Assembly: GCA_905221605.1 (NCBI GenBank)
Contig: CAJNDS010002579.1
Location: forward strand, 716,225 to 780,224
Source of the DNA: Symbiodinium natans
Taxonomy: Eukaryota > Sar > Dinophyceae > Suessiales > Symbiodiniaceae
Reading direction: 5' to 3'
DNA length: 64,000 nt
Shown: piece after piece, positions 56,360-64,000 of the stretch
How positions within the stretch are numbered: position 1 is the first letter of the stretch
Layout of the letters: each line of letters starts with the position of its first letter
Translations under genes and position numbers: made by a program
The notes under the pieces: generated by a model
The model's database searches: none
What the model saw: the letters and a program-made list of their open reading frames with translations, nothing else
What the model was told of the DNA's origin: nothing

Positions 56360-56458
56360 GTCACGCACAGACGCGCACACCCATCGATTTCAAGAATCTC
56401 CGCGGCCATTTTGGAAAGGAGCGTGCAAAGCAGATGCGAAGCGATGGGGTGTGGCTTG
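56360..56458 (+). CDS. penultimate exon of the RS/Trp gene
   Basis: Acceptor CCCCAAG|GT, GC donor CTTG|GCAGCT. Reads HAQTRTPIDFKNLRGHFGKE then RAKQMRSDGVWL with two leading and one trailing base. Unlike the rest, it looks like a folded domain piece. Confidence 0.75.
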
Positions 56459-56644
56459 GCAGCTTCAGATGGCTTTCAAAGGCCCCTCAACCCTAATCCC
56501 TAAACCCTTAGGGTTTAGGTTTCAGGGTTTAGGGTGGTTCTAGCCTACCAAGGAGAATTTTGTCTGCAGTATGTTACTTGAGGTGATGACTACGAGACTG
56601 TACGGCAGTATGAGCCCTTGAAGGCCCAACCCTACACCCTGAGT

Positions 56645-56722
56645 CTGAGCCCTAAACCCTAAACCCTAAACCCTAAACCCTAAACCCTAGACCCTAGACC
56701 CTAAACCCTAAACCCTAAACAA
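56645..56722 (-). repeat. CCCTAAA array with CCCTAGA pair
   Basis: Ten to eleven units, ending at the acceptor AAG of the last exon. Confidence 0.97.
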
Positions 56723-56723
56723 G

Positions 56724-56788
56724 GCTTCCTCCGGGGTTTTGGCTGGGAGTCGGCATTTGAGTCGTCGAGTTGTTGTCGCGTTCTGTGA
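56724..56788 (+). CDS. last exon of the RS/Trp gene
   Basis: Acceptor AACAAG|GC. With one carried base it reads GFLRGFGWESAFESSSCCRV then L and the TGA stop at 56786-56788. Phase matches the previous exon. Confidence 0.75.
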
Positions 56789-58069
56789 TTCGCGCTCTGG
56801 GCACTTCCTTGACGAAATGAACCCTGAAATTGGGGGGGCTTAAGGGGGGGTCATGCACCCTACACTTCTATGATTCCAACTAGGGTATATGAACCACCAG
56901 CCCCTTTTAGGGTTCATTTGGTCCTCAAGGTTATCTAGCCTTTTGGGGTTCATCTGGTCCTCAAGGTTATCTACTATTTGCTGAAGAACCTCCCCAAGAA
57001 ATAGAAAGATCTTCCTGAAAAGGGCAAGATAGGGATTGTTAATTTATTATGTGTTTTTGTTTTTGGGTTGGGGGGGGGGGGGGGGTACTGTGCCTCCGAG
57101 GCACCACCGGTCTGAAAGCGAGGATGATTAGGCGCGCAAACCCCAAGAAGCCCTTATGGGTCCCTAGGTAACCTACAACCTCTCGGGTTCTTTAGTAGGG
57201 AATGAGGGAATGAGGGCCCTGCAGAACCCCTCAAAGGGTATATGTAGGGCCAAGAACCCCTTAGATTGGCTTAGACTAACAGTCCTTAGCAGGGATACTC
57301 GTATCCCCTCTGATACTCCCTATTACGGCCTGTTAGTGTAAAGGGTGAACATCCCAACCCCTTGTAGGTCCCTTAATTAGGTAACCTACGATTTAAAGTC
57401 GGTTCCGGGCTCCTTAAGGGGCCCTTTTCGCACGTGCGACTCTGGGCTCATGCAAACAAAGGCAACTCGACCTTTGGGGCCCTCACACTCTAAACGCTTC
57501 GAAGTTCATTGTCTATAAGGGTTAGGGTTTACGATTTGGGTGAACACATCGGCTTGGGGCATCTCAACTTGGCTGCCAAGACATAGTGGTGCCGTGTTTG
57601 AGGGCAGTTACTGGGTAGTTCGGGCATCCTGACCCAAAGTAAGGCAAGGCTTTCGGTATGGAGTGCGGGACAGTGGGGATTCTTAATGTTCTGAGTCTTG
57701 TTGGGGGCACGCTGCGAATCCAACTGCCAGATCCCTGCAGCCCAAAACCCACAACTTGATCCGTCAATCCCCTCCACTAATAATAAACAAATTCACGCCT
57801 CACCCCCCACCCCCCCCCCTACCCCGTAATACGAAATACCTCCTTATATTGTAACACAACGATACTGGGGGAGATGTAATATTGGGGGGTAGGGTGGGGT
57901 TTAATATTAGAGGGAGGAGATTACCCCTCGCGACATTTTTTTTAGCGATCCTAAGTTGATCATGATTCACAAAAAACCCTCTCCAGCGACCCTCTCCCTT
58001 GTCATAGTGGAGTAGCATTTTACACTTTTCAGGGTACGTAAACTCAATAGGGAATATAAGTTTAAATCT
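56789..58069. other. intergenic stretch with elements
   Basis: Family L repeats (56885-56968), family D (56970-57087, with G run), family J (57185-57262), family B right half (57275-57358). Open islands at 57429-57513 (+) and 57529-57777 (-) are unrecognised. Confidence 0.5.
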
Positions 58070-58247
58070 TTGGTACTTCTTAACCCTATACAATAACCGT
58101 ACTTATACCCCAATTATAGCCATATTACGGCATTTAAGGGGATTGTAAGCGGGTTATAAGTACAGTTATAGTTCTGAGTACCATGAACCTCCAGACCCTA
58201 ATCCCTAAACCCTAAACCCTAAACCCTAAACCCTAAACCTCCAAGTG
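58070..58247. mobile_element. family G element, right terminus split by CCCTAAA
   Basis: The core and ACCATGAACCTCCA are followed by GACCCTAATCCCTAAA... (58198-58238) and then the terminus resumes as CCTCCAAG. Confidence 0.75.
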
Positions 58248-58279
58248 GTCACAAGTGACCTGGATCCTTTGGTCGCCAG

Positions 58280-58386
58280 GATGCTTTGTCCTGCGGGGCA
58301 CGGGCTGTGGCAATGTCGCACTCCCGAGGCTAACACAACCGTCACCACAGACGTCGGCAAGTGCAAAAGACCGAAGCCAGTCCTTT
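58280..58386 (+). CDS. exon-like island, Cys-containing
   Basis: Acceptor TCGCCAG|G. Reads MLCPAGHGLWQCRTPEANTT then TDVGKCKRPKP; three Cys suggest an extracellular domain. A TTTAGGG array (58388-58490) follows. Gene unknown. Confidence 0.5.
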
Positions 58387-58387
58387 C

Positions 58388-58490
58388 TAGGGTTTAGGGT
58401 TTAGGGTTTAGGGTTTAGGGTTTAGGGTTTAGGGTTCAGGGTTCAGGGTTTCAGGGTTCAGGGCTCAGGGTTTAGGGTTTAGGGTTTTCC
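58388..58490 (+). repeat. TTTAGGG array
   Basis: About 14 units, the first six perfect, later ones TTCAGGG. Confidence 0.97.
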
Positions 58491-58538
58491 GAGAGTATGA
58501 TGTAGCGGTGACCAGGTTAAGGGAGTATCATGACAACC

Positions 58539-58848
58539 ACTATTTGCTCACCCCCCCCCCCCCCCAAAAAAAAAAAACAAAATATAAGGTTTTGTTTTCA
58601 CATCTTAAGCAGATAGTACAGGATGTCGGGTTTGGAGGAGAATCGATGCTTGCAGCCTTTCGAGCCGTGCCTGGAGGTGCTGGAGGTTGCAGGATTCTGC
58701 GTGTGATGGGTTCCAGTTGTGTATCGGGATAATTACAAATATTATTCCCTTATGGTCCCTTTGCAATCATACTATATAATAACCCCCCCCCAAAAAAAAA
58801 AAAAAAACGTGTTCCAATTTCTCAGGCCCCTATAGTACCTCGCCTACT
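58539..58848. mobile_element. family D and family I elements with C-A homopolymers
   Basis: 58539-58618 (ACTATTTGCTC, C15A12, TTAAGCAGATAGTAC) and 58741-58848 (TATTCCCTTATGGTCCC, C9A15, AGGCCCCTATAGTACC). Confidence 0.65.
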
Positions 58849-59249
58849 GCGTGGTGTACGCATGTGCCTCCTCTGCAACACTTGCAGTACTTACCATTGT
58901 ACTACAATACTTCATGGTGCTTCGGAACTCATCCCCCGACAGCCCCTAGGCACCAGGACCACATTGACCTGCAGCATCTGGCCCATAGCACCGTCACAGC
59001 TACGTCCCCTTATAGTACTCAAAGTGGTAGCCATCCTTGCTCTGGGTCTTCAGCGCTGAGGACCTATGCAGGGGCTGCACTTCTTCGACTTCTTTCCTTG
59101 AACGGACCAACCCACACTGCCGCATGCACTCAAACTCAAGCTCCGAAAACAGCGTCTCTTTCCATGTGCCTTACGCACTAAACTGCACTTCCCCCCCCCA
59201 AGCCCAAGTCCAGCCAGCATCAGAGCTCCGAGTCCTGATTGCCGGGAGC

Positions 59250-59357
59250 ATGCGTGTGCTGCTCCGGCTGCTGACAGCGCTGGCGCTGCTTCGGTGGTTC
59301 TTGGGCTGCCGGCCTGCGCAGGCCAAGAGGAGTGGTGGAGTTTCGGATCAGTTCAGG
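59250..59357 (+). CDS. small membrane-protein gene, exon 1 (signal peptide)
   Basis: ATG at 59250 opens MRVLLRLLTALALLRWFLGC followed by RPAQAKRSGGVSDQFR: basic n-region, hydrophobic core and an A-x-A cleavage-like site after PAQA. Donor TTCAGG|GTTTTT, phase 0, followed by TTTAGGG units (59375-59416). Predicted to target the protein to the secretory pathway. Confidence 0.7.
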
Positions 59358-59374
59358 GTTTTTGTAGGGTTGGT

Positions 59375-59416
59375 TTAGGGTTTCGGGTTTTGGGTTTAGG
59401 GTTTAGGGTTTAGGGC
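59375..59416 (+). repeat. TTTAGGG array at intron 1 start
   Basis: Degenerate then canonical units within 20 bases of the donor of the membrane-protein gene. Confidence 0.9.
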
Positions 59417-59729
59417 CGTATTCCTAGTAAGGTAGTATATGAACCATAAACTCACTTAGGGTTCATGTAGTCCCCAAGGGTGCTTGTTTTACGCCTGCTG
59501 TTGTCACGCTTTGGCAGACTCACAGCTCCGCGGTCTCCTCACTGTCTTAGTTGTTTGATTTTTGGCTACCAAAACGGGAGAGCTTCTGTGATTGCAAAGT
59601 TTTTTGGGCAAGGGCTCGCACCTCTAAGCCCTAAGTAACAATCCACACTCCCCAAGTAATTACCCTTAACGATTAGCATAAGAAGGTCAGGGACCTTGTT
59701 GCGAGGTACTTGGAAGGGTTTCAGCAAGC

Positions 59730-59962
59730 CCTAAATCCTTAAACCACAAACCTTACACTCCAAGCCCCAAACCTACACCCTAGAAACCCTAAATTCTTAA
59801 ACCCTAAACCCTGTATCCCAAATTCCCAAAACCCTACACCCCTAGAAACCCTGAATTCTTAAACCCTAAACCCTATATCCCCATCTAATTCCCAAAACCC
59901 TACACCTACAAGCCCTAAACCCTAAACCCTAAACCCTAAACCCTACACCTACAAATCCTAAA
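59730..59962 (-). repeat. long degenerate CCCTAAA array at intron 1 end
   Basis: Blocks such as CCCTACACC...AAACCCTAAATTCTT repeated two to three times with canonical units, ending about 20 bases before the acceptor. Confidence 0.9.
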
Positions 59963-59981
59963 TCGCCCCCAGTGACTTGAG

Positions 59982-60050
59982 GCTTTCGCGGGCGTCAAAA
60001 GCGACTTCCGACGCCCAGCTGCCTCGAAGGCCCCTGGGGCCCATCATGGT
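59982..60050 (+). CDS. small membrane-protein gene, exon 2
   Basis: Acceptor GACTTGAG|GCT, phase 0. Reads AFAGVKSDFRRPAASKAPGA then HHGP; best donor CCATG|GTTTAA (phase 2). Lumenal or extracellular linker by position. Confidence 0.65.
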
Positions 60051-60125
60051 CCATGGTTTAAAGGGTTTAGGGTTTAGGGTTTAGGGTTTAGGGTTTAGGG
60101 TCCATGGTTTCAAGGGTTTAGGGTT
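60051..60125 (+). repeat. TTTAGGG array forming donor of exon 2
   Basis: Begins GTTTAAAGGGTTTAGGG at the exon edge. The exon edge word GGTCCATGGTTT recurs at 60099, another duplicated exon end. Confidence 0.9.
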
Positions 60126-60149
60126 GAAGTTCAGGGTCTTATGGGCTCT

Positions 60150-60313
60150 ACTTGGAGGTTCGTGGTACTTATTAACCAAGTACACCTGTACTTATCACCC
60201 ACTTCTATGCCCCTTAAGTGCCCTAATATGGTCATAATTGGGGTATAAGTACAGATTATTGGTTTAATAAGTACCCCTAAACCCTAAACCCTAAACCCAT
60301 GAACCTCCAAGTA
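60150..60313. mobile_element. family G element forming the acceptor of exon 3
   Basis: Left arm CTTGGAGGTTCGTGGTACTT; the right arm AATAAGTACC is split from ATGAACCTCCAAG by a CCCTAAA array (60273-60298). TA flanks both sides. The right-end AG is the acceptor of the next exon. Confidence 0.8.
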
Positions 60314-60522
60314 GGCCGTTTGAGGGCGAGAAGGTGGGCAGAATGCAGGGCTTTTGCGTGAGGTTTAGACTTGCCAAGCAGTTAGAAGTTGTCGGGTTTT
60401 GGGCTGTAGGCTTCTTTCTCTTGGGGATATTTGGAAATGCTTTTGTTTATTTTTGGGGTACAAGGATTCCTAAGAAACAGCTAAAGTCACAATCTAGGGT
60501 TTCAAGTTCAGTAGCGCTTTAG
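60314..60522 (+). CDS. small membrane-protein gene, exon 3 (transmembrane, stop)
   Basis: After one carried base position it reads RPFEGEKVGRMQGFCVRFRL, then a membrane span VVGFWAVGFFLLGIFGNAFV, then a basic tail IPKKQLKSQSRVSSSVAL and TAG at 60520-60522. Whole protein about 130 residues: signal peptide, short lumenal part, one span, basic cytosolic tail (type I topology inferred). Family not recognised. Confidence 0.7.
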
Positions 60523-60621
60523 GGTCCAGAGCATATTAGACCTTGCGGTTTCTTGAACTTTTCGGGCCCGTGATGCCTGGTTTGGGACGTGCAGACACTT
60601 GGGAATGTGGGTCTGCTCCTT

Positions 60622-60765
60622 ACTTGGAGGTTCAGGGTACGTCTTAACCCAATAATAACTTTACTCATCACCAAATTATAACCCTATTCGGGCACTTAAG
60701 GCGCTTATATGTGTGTTACAAGTGCGGTTGTAATTGGGTTGAACAGTGCCCTGAACCTCCAAGTG
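60622..60765. mobile_element. family G element, complete and uninterrupted
   Basis: CTTGGAGGTTCAGGGTACG pairs with CAGTGCCCTGAACCTCCAAG. TGCTCC occurs close to both ends, a possible target duplication. Confidence 0.85.
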
Positions 60766-60769
60766 CTCC

Positions 60770-61260
60770 GAACTGACCTGGCTTGCCCACCTCCTAGTCG
60801 CAGAGATTTTTTGTCGTGAATGGAATTGCTCGTGTAAGACTACGCATCCTGACCAAAGCATAAATGTTGATTGCTAAGAACCAAAAAACAATAAGTCGTT
60901 TTTACAAGAATGTCCATAACAATCTTAAATTGACAAACTAGTATGTTCACAGTTGTCGTTTTTTTCGTTTTTTAACAAATATATTCTGTGAACATGCTTG
61001 CAACAAATAGTCCAAAACAACGACGACCACAACTACGACAACAACGATAACAGCGGTAGTATTCGACGTTAGTAGTCGTCCTTATGTCTGTTGCTACTAG
61101 TACGAATATGCCAACAAGACTGCTACTCCTCGTGATGATGGTACCTAATATTTTAGTACGAGCAACAGCCGAATAGTTCGAATGATTGACGCTCAGGAAA
61201 CATCAGGCTTGAACGCTTGCTTGGGGGTCTTCGGACTTGGGGCTTATGAGAGGCCTTCCT
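60770..61260. other. AT-rich unique stretch
   Basis: Lower GC than the rest, no arrays, ACA/ACG triplet-rich patch at 61015-61060. No gene recognised. Confidence 0.5.
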
Positions 61261-61264
61261 CAAC

Positions 61265-61375
61265 ACTGCTTGGAAGCCCTTTTGGCTCAGAAAGTAGGGT
61301 TGGTAAGGCGGGTTATGGGGATAACTATAGGGGTTCTAGGGGGTACTAGGTAGACTTACAAAGTCAACAGGGCGT
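61265..61375. mobile_element. family N element
   Basis: GCTTGGAAGCCCTTTTGGC ... TAGACTTACAAAGTC; relative at 42690-42772. Confidence 0.45.
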
Positions 61376-61524
61376 CCAAGTAGATCCAGTTCAATCCGAA
61401 GCCCTACCTGAAGCTAAGATGCCCGGGAGCCTTATTCCCAGTTTGGCGGATCTAGGTTTCTGTGGGAGATGAACTTAAGCCACCTTAGTCTCACCGCCGC
61501 GAAAGACCCGGCTGCATGGTCCCA

Positions 61525-61768
61525 AAATCCTAAGCCCTAAACCCTAAACCCTATCCCCAAACCCTAAACACTGTGAAGCTGCGATCATTCTCGAAGAGCC
61601 CCTAGGACAGCCCGGAGAGCATTTAAGTACACAGTTTAGGGTTTCAGGGGTCAGGCTTCAGGGTGTCGGGCTCAAGACTGTGGACAAAGGGTTTAGGGTT
61701 TAGGAAACCCTGAATCTTGAACCCTAAACCCCAAACCCCAAGCCCTAAGCCCCTAAACCCAAAACCCT
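61525..61768. repeat. degenerate CCCTAAA and TTTAGGG arrays
   Basis: CCCTAAA at 61525-61568, TTTAGGG traces at 61633-61705, CCCTAAA at 61710-61768. Confidence 0.8.
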
Positions 61769-61800
61769 CTTTATAGATAGTATGTAAACCTTATAGTATT

Positions 61801-62019
61801 CGTGGGCAATGGCCATTTTTCGTGGGCCATGGTAATTTTTCGTGGGCATTGGTCAAAACTCGCGGGCAATGTTCAAAACTCGCGGGCAATGGTCAAAACT
61901 CGCGGGCAATGGTCAAAACTCGTGGGCATTGGTCAAAACTCGCGGGCAATGTTCAAAACTCGTGGGCAATGGTCAAAACTCGCGGGCAATGGTCAAAACA
62001 CGCGGGCAATCGTCAAAAC
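61801..62019 (+). repeat. 20-bp minisatellite, about 11 units
   Basis: Unit CGCGGGCAATGGTCAAAACT with GTGGGC and GTTC variants; the first two units are more diverged. Because 20 is not a multiple of 3 and no stop falls in any phase, all three + frames stay open; those ORFs are artefacts. Confidence 0.97.
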
Positions 62020-62845
62020 AGTTCTAATGTTATAACTGGTGCTAATACTAAATCCTTAACATTGCCATTCGAATTCTCATCCTTTAGATCATTTCGTTCA
62101 TTTGTTCGTAAACTCACTTCATTCACTACATTCATTTCCTTATAATGTAGCTTTTCCTCGTTTCATTCGTGCTCCAATTAAAATCGTGCTTTCGTTCTCT
62201 TCGTTCACTTCATTACATTCTGGAATTTAATTTGTTTTTGATGACAAGTTTTCGTTATTTCTAGCCTTTAATTCTTTGATGTGAACTTAGTTTTGTTTTT
62301 TGATGCGTCACCCGGCCGCACGGCCCATGCCCGATAAAGAGATAGTGGGTCGGGTGCCCAAACCTGAGATCCACCATGCCCCGCCCCAGTTTCGAATCAA
62401 ATTTGAGCCCTGCGCTCAAATTCTAGGACGTAAACCGTTCGCTGCTATGCTGACTTGGTTGATCGGGCTTTATGGATGTTGTCTCACGTCATGTCAAATG
62501 AGTCTCAATTTCCATCTTGTCCAAGCGTTTCCAAAGTGTTCGAACACACAGCCATGTTGTGCCCTGATCTCATTGTAAACGCTTTTGTTCGCAGCTTTCT
62601 GGTCTTTGAAGTTGGTGGTCTACCGAGAAATTCTATCTTCACACACCTATAATACTAAATTTATAATCCAAATTCTGGGTTCATTGACAGGACGTACAGT
62701 TCCTTGAAAGCCCAAGAATTACATTAAAAGTAGTGAATTCTCTTCTCACGCTCGTAAACTCACTATTAATATTATAATGTACTCTACACTCTATCCCTTA
62801 TAAAATCCCCTTAATAATTCTATGAAAAGAAGAGAGAAAAATATT
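62020..62845. other. AT-rich stretch upstream of retroelement fragment
   Basis: TTCATTTCGTTCA-rich block to 62290, a GC-richer block 62300-62450 with a hairpin (AATTTGAGC/GCTCAAATT at 62400-62422), then AT-rich again. No gene recognised. Could be the 5' part of the element whose endonuclease starts at 62848. Confidence 0.4.
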
Positions 62846-62847
62846 AA

Positions 62848-63486
62848 ATGAAAGATTTGGCGGTGGTCCGACACGGCGGGGCAGGCGTCGGCTACGACAC
62901 CAACCCCTCCCATTTTCCAGGGGTGTTGCCTGTCTCCTCTTCCTCTGGCTCGTCAGCTGCAGCTCAGGACCTGTCACAGGGTGGAGACTCTGACGTCATC
63001 ATGGTATATTCCTGGAATGCCGGCAACCTGGACAGAAGGTCGAAGATGGATAGGCTGACCCAAACCTTCGTGGGTGCATATCATATAGGACTCTTTCCGG
63101 AGGCCTCGGAGGGCATCATTGCACAGCATTTGCAAGCTTCGGCTTTCGCACATGTGTCGAGTCGAAATTCGTGTTGCTCCATTGCAGCTGGCGGCAGTGC
63201 CAAGAAACGTATTGAATGGATGTCTGTGAACATTCCACGTACGAATGCCGAGACAGAACCATTTACCTCAATCAATTGTATGTTTGGGCGCATTTCTTGG
63301 CAGCTGCTGAGACAGTCAAACGAGGCGCCTGTTGCCAAGCAGCCCAAGTTGCTTGCTAACTTTACAGCTTCCCTCCCGGAAGCAGAACGTGCACGTGCTA
63401 CCCAGATCATGAATCCGGAATCTGGCTACGAGGGCGGACGTCTGGTTTCCCGTGCTGGTCTCACGCAGGTCAACGTTAGGCTTTAG
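62848..63486 (+). pseudogene. second retroelement endonuclease-like fragment
   Basis: 212 codons. After a Ser/Ala-rich leader it reads DVIMVYSWNAGNLDRRSKMD, like the W-N-x-G start of EEP endonucleases, with FPEAS in place of the catalytic Q-E segment. Later parts do not align by eye to the LINE at 15.8 kb. The frame ends within a TTTAGGG array, and no reverse transcriptase follows in the window. Confidence 0.5.
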
Positions 63487-63570
63487 GGTTTAGGATTTGG
63501 GGTTTAGGCTAAGGGTCTAGGGCTTGAATTTAGGGGTTTGGATTCAGGGTTTAGGGTTTAGGGTTTCTTC
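63480..63570 (+). repeat. degenerate TTTAGGG array cutting the fragment
   Basis: Begins as TTTAGGGTTTAGGATTTGGGG at the end of the open frame. Confidence 0.9.
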
Positions 63571-64000
63571 ACTCCTCACTCAAAGCTCAGTCAGGAGGTG
63601 CTTGGCTTCAAGGGGCCCCATGTTTCACAAGTGGCATCTGCGTTGATTTGTGGCCATCGAACCCCGACACGTGTACGAACTCATTTATGATTTTTGTTGC
63701 TGCCTTCTCGTGACCCCGCTAACTACAAATGAACCTACATTGCCGAGATTCTTGTCTCATGCAAGGCAGGCCCAGGCTCTTGGGACATCCTATGCTTCTC
63801 AGTTGGTTTTCGGGAAGATTGAACTCACGCAGGGGCACACGGCGCACGCGCCCCCAGCGGTTGCCACTTGAACTGCAGCCAGCATCCGCCGCACCGCCAG
63901 CGGTTGCCAGTTAAAATTCAACCAGCATCCGCAGGAGCGAGTTTCATCAGAAAAAAGCCACTTGCCCTCGGTGCATGATGCACCAAGACTTGTCCTCTTC
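63571..64000. other. right edge, open frame and short tandem repeat
   Basis: A + frame at 63650-63871 is open for 73 codons (LPRFLSHARQAQALGTSYAS) and may continue the retroelement. CCAGCGGTTGCCA and CCAGCATCCGC recur with a 43-base period between 63853 and 63935. Confidence 0.4.

Noticed and set aside
61801-62019. CRISPR array or protein gene in the 20-bp repeat
   Set aside because: Units are directly adjacent without unique spacers, and all three frames are open only because of the repeat period.
62300-62422. tRNA or tRNA-derived SINE
   Set aside because: A GTTTCGAATCA word resembles a B box, but no A box, acceptor stem or cloverleaf could be found at proper spacing.

Overview
ORGANISM. 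The window looks like nuclear DNA of a dinoflagellate or close relative, not a prokaryote. Evidence: short TTTAGGG/CCCTAAA (plant/alveolate-type telomere) arrays interspersed everywhere; tiny exons separated by introns of hundreds of bases; acceptors mostly of the form AG|G; donors mixing GT with GC (for example AAG|GCAAGA, CGAAG|GCAAGT); many small palindromic repeats; and one LINE-type retroelement. No operons, rRNA, tRNA or CRISPR were seen. The assignment is inference; no database was searched.

LAYOUT (all confident genes on +). 0.4-5.6 kb: exons of a protein kinase, lacking its N-terminal part (off the left edge) and its extreme C-terminus. 5.6-14.7 kb: telomere-like arrays, palindromic elements and open exon-like islands I cannot name. 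14.75-19.32 kb: a LINE with a nucleic-acid-binding-type ORF1 and an endonuclease/reverse-transcriptase ORF2 in one frame split by a single UGA, ending in a (GA)n tract. 19.4-31 kb: many exon-like islands on +, several with good splice sites, belonging to one or more unidentified genes. 31.07-56.79 kb: one very long gene, pieced together from small exons whose phases agree over most of the 3' half, for a low-complexity nuclear-type protein (Arg/Ser start, Lys-rich middle, Trp/Asn/Gly/Lys section, acidic stretch, folded-looking C-terminus). 59.25-60.52 kb: a small complete three-exon gene for a signal-peptide plus single-membrane-span protein. 60.8-62.85 kb: AT-rich, array-free block with a 20-bp minisatellite. 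62.85-64 kb: a second, different endonuclease-like retroelement fragment cut by a telomere-like array.

MAIN OBSERVATION. In the best gene models the telomere-like repeats are placed with a direction: introns tend to start just after the exon with TTTAGGG arrays (donor G|GTTTAG or G|GTTAGG) and to end with CCCTAAA arrays 10-40 nt before the acceptor AG, where a branch point would lie. The two arrays make an inverted repeat spanning the intron. A palindromic element family with CTTGGAGGTTC ends carries a potential donor and acceptor in its termini, sits directly against exons, and often has telomere-like arrays inside it. I propose that telomere-type repeats and palindromic elements together form an intron-building system. 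There are exceptions, and transcript data are needed to test it.

METHOD LIMITS. Exons were read by eye from codon continuity, splice dinucleotides and phase. Repeat family letters (A, B, C...) are my own labels. Islands marked low confidence may be chance open frames.
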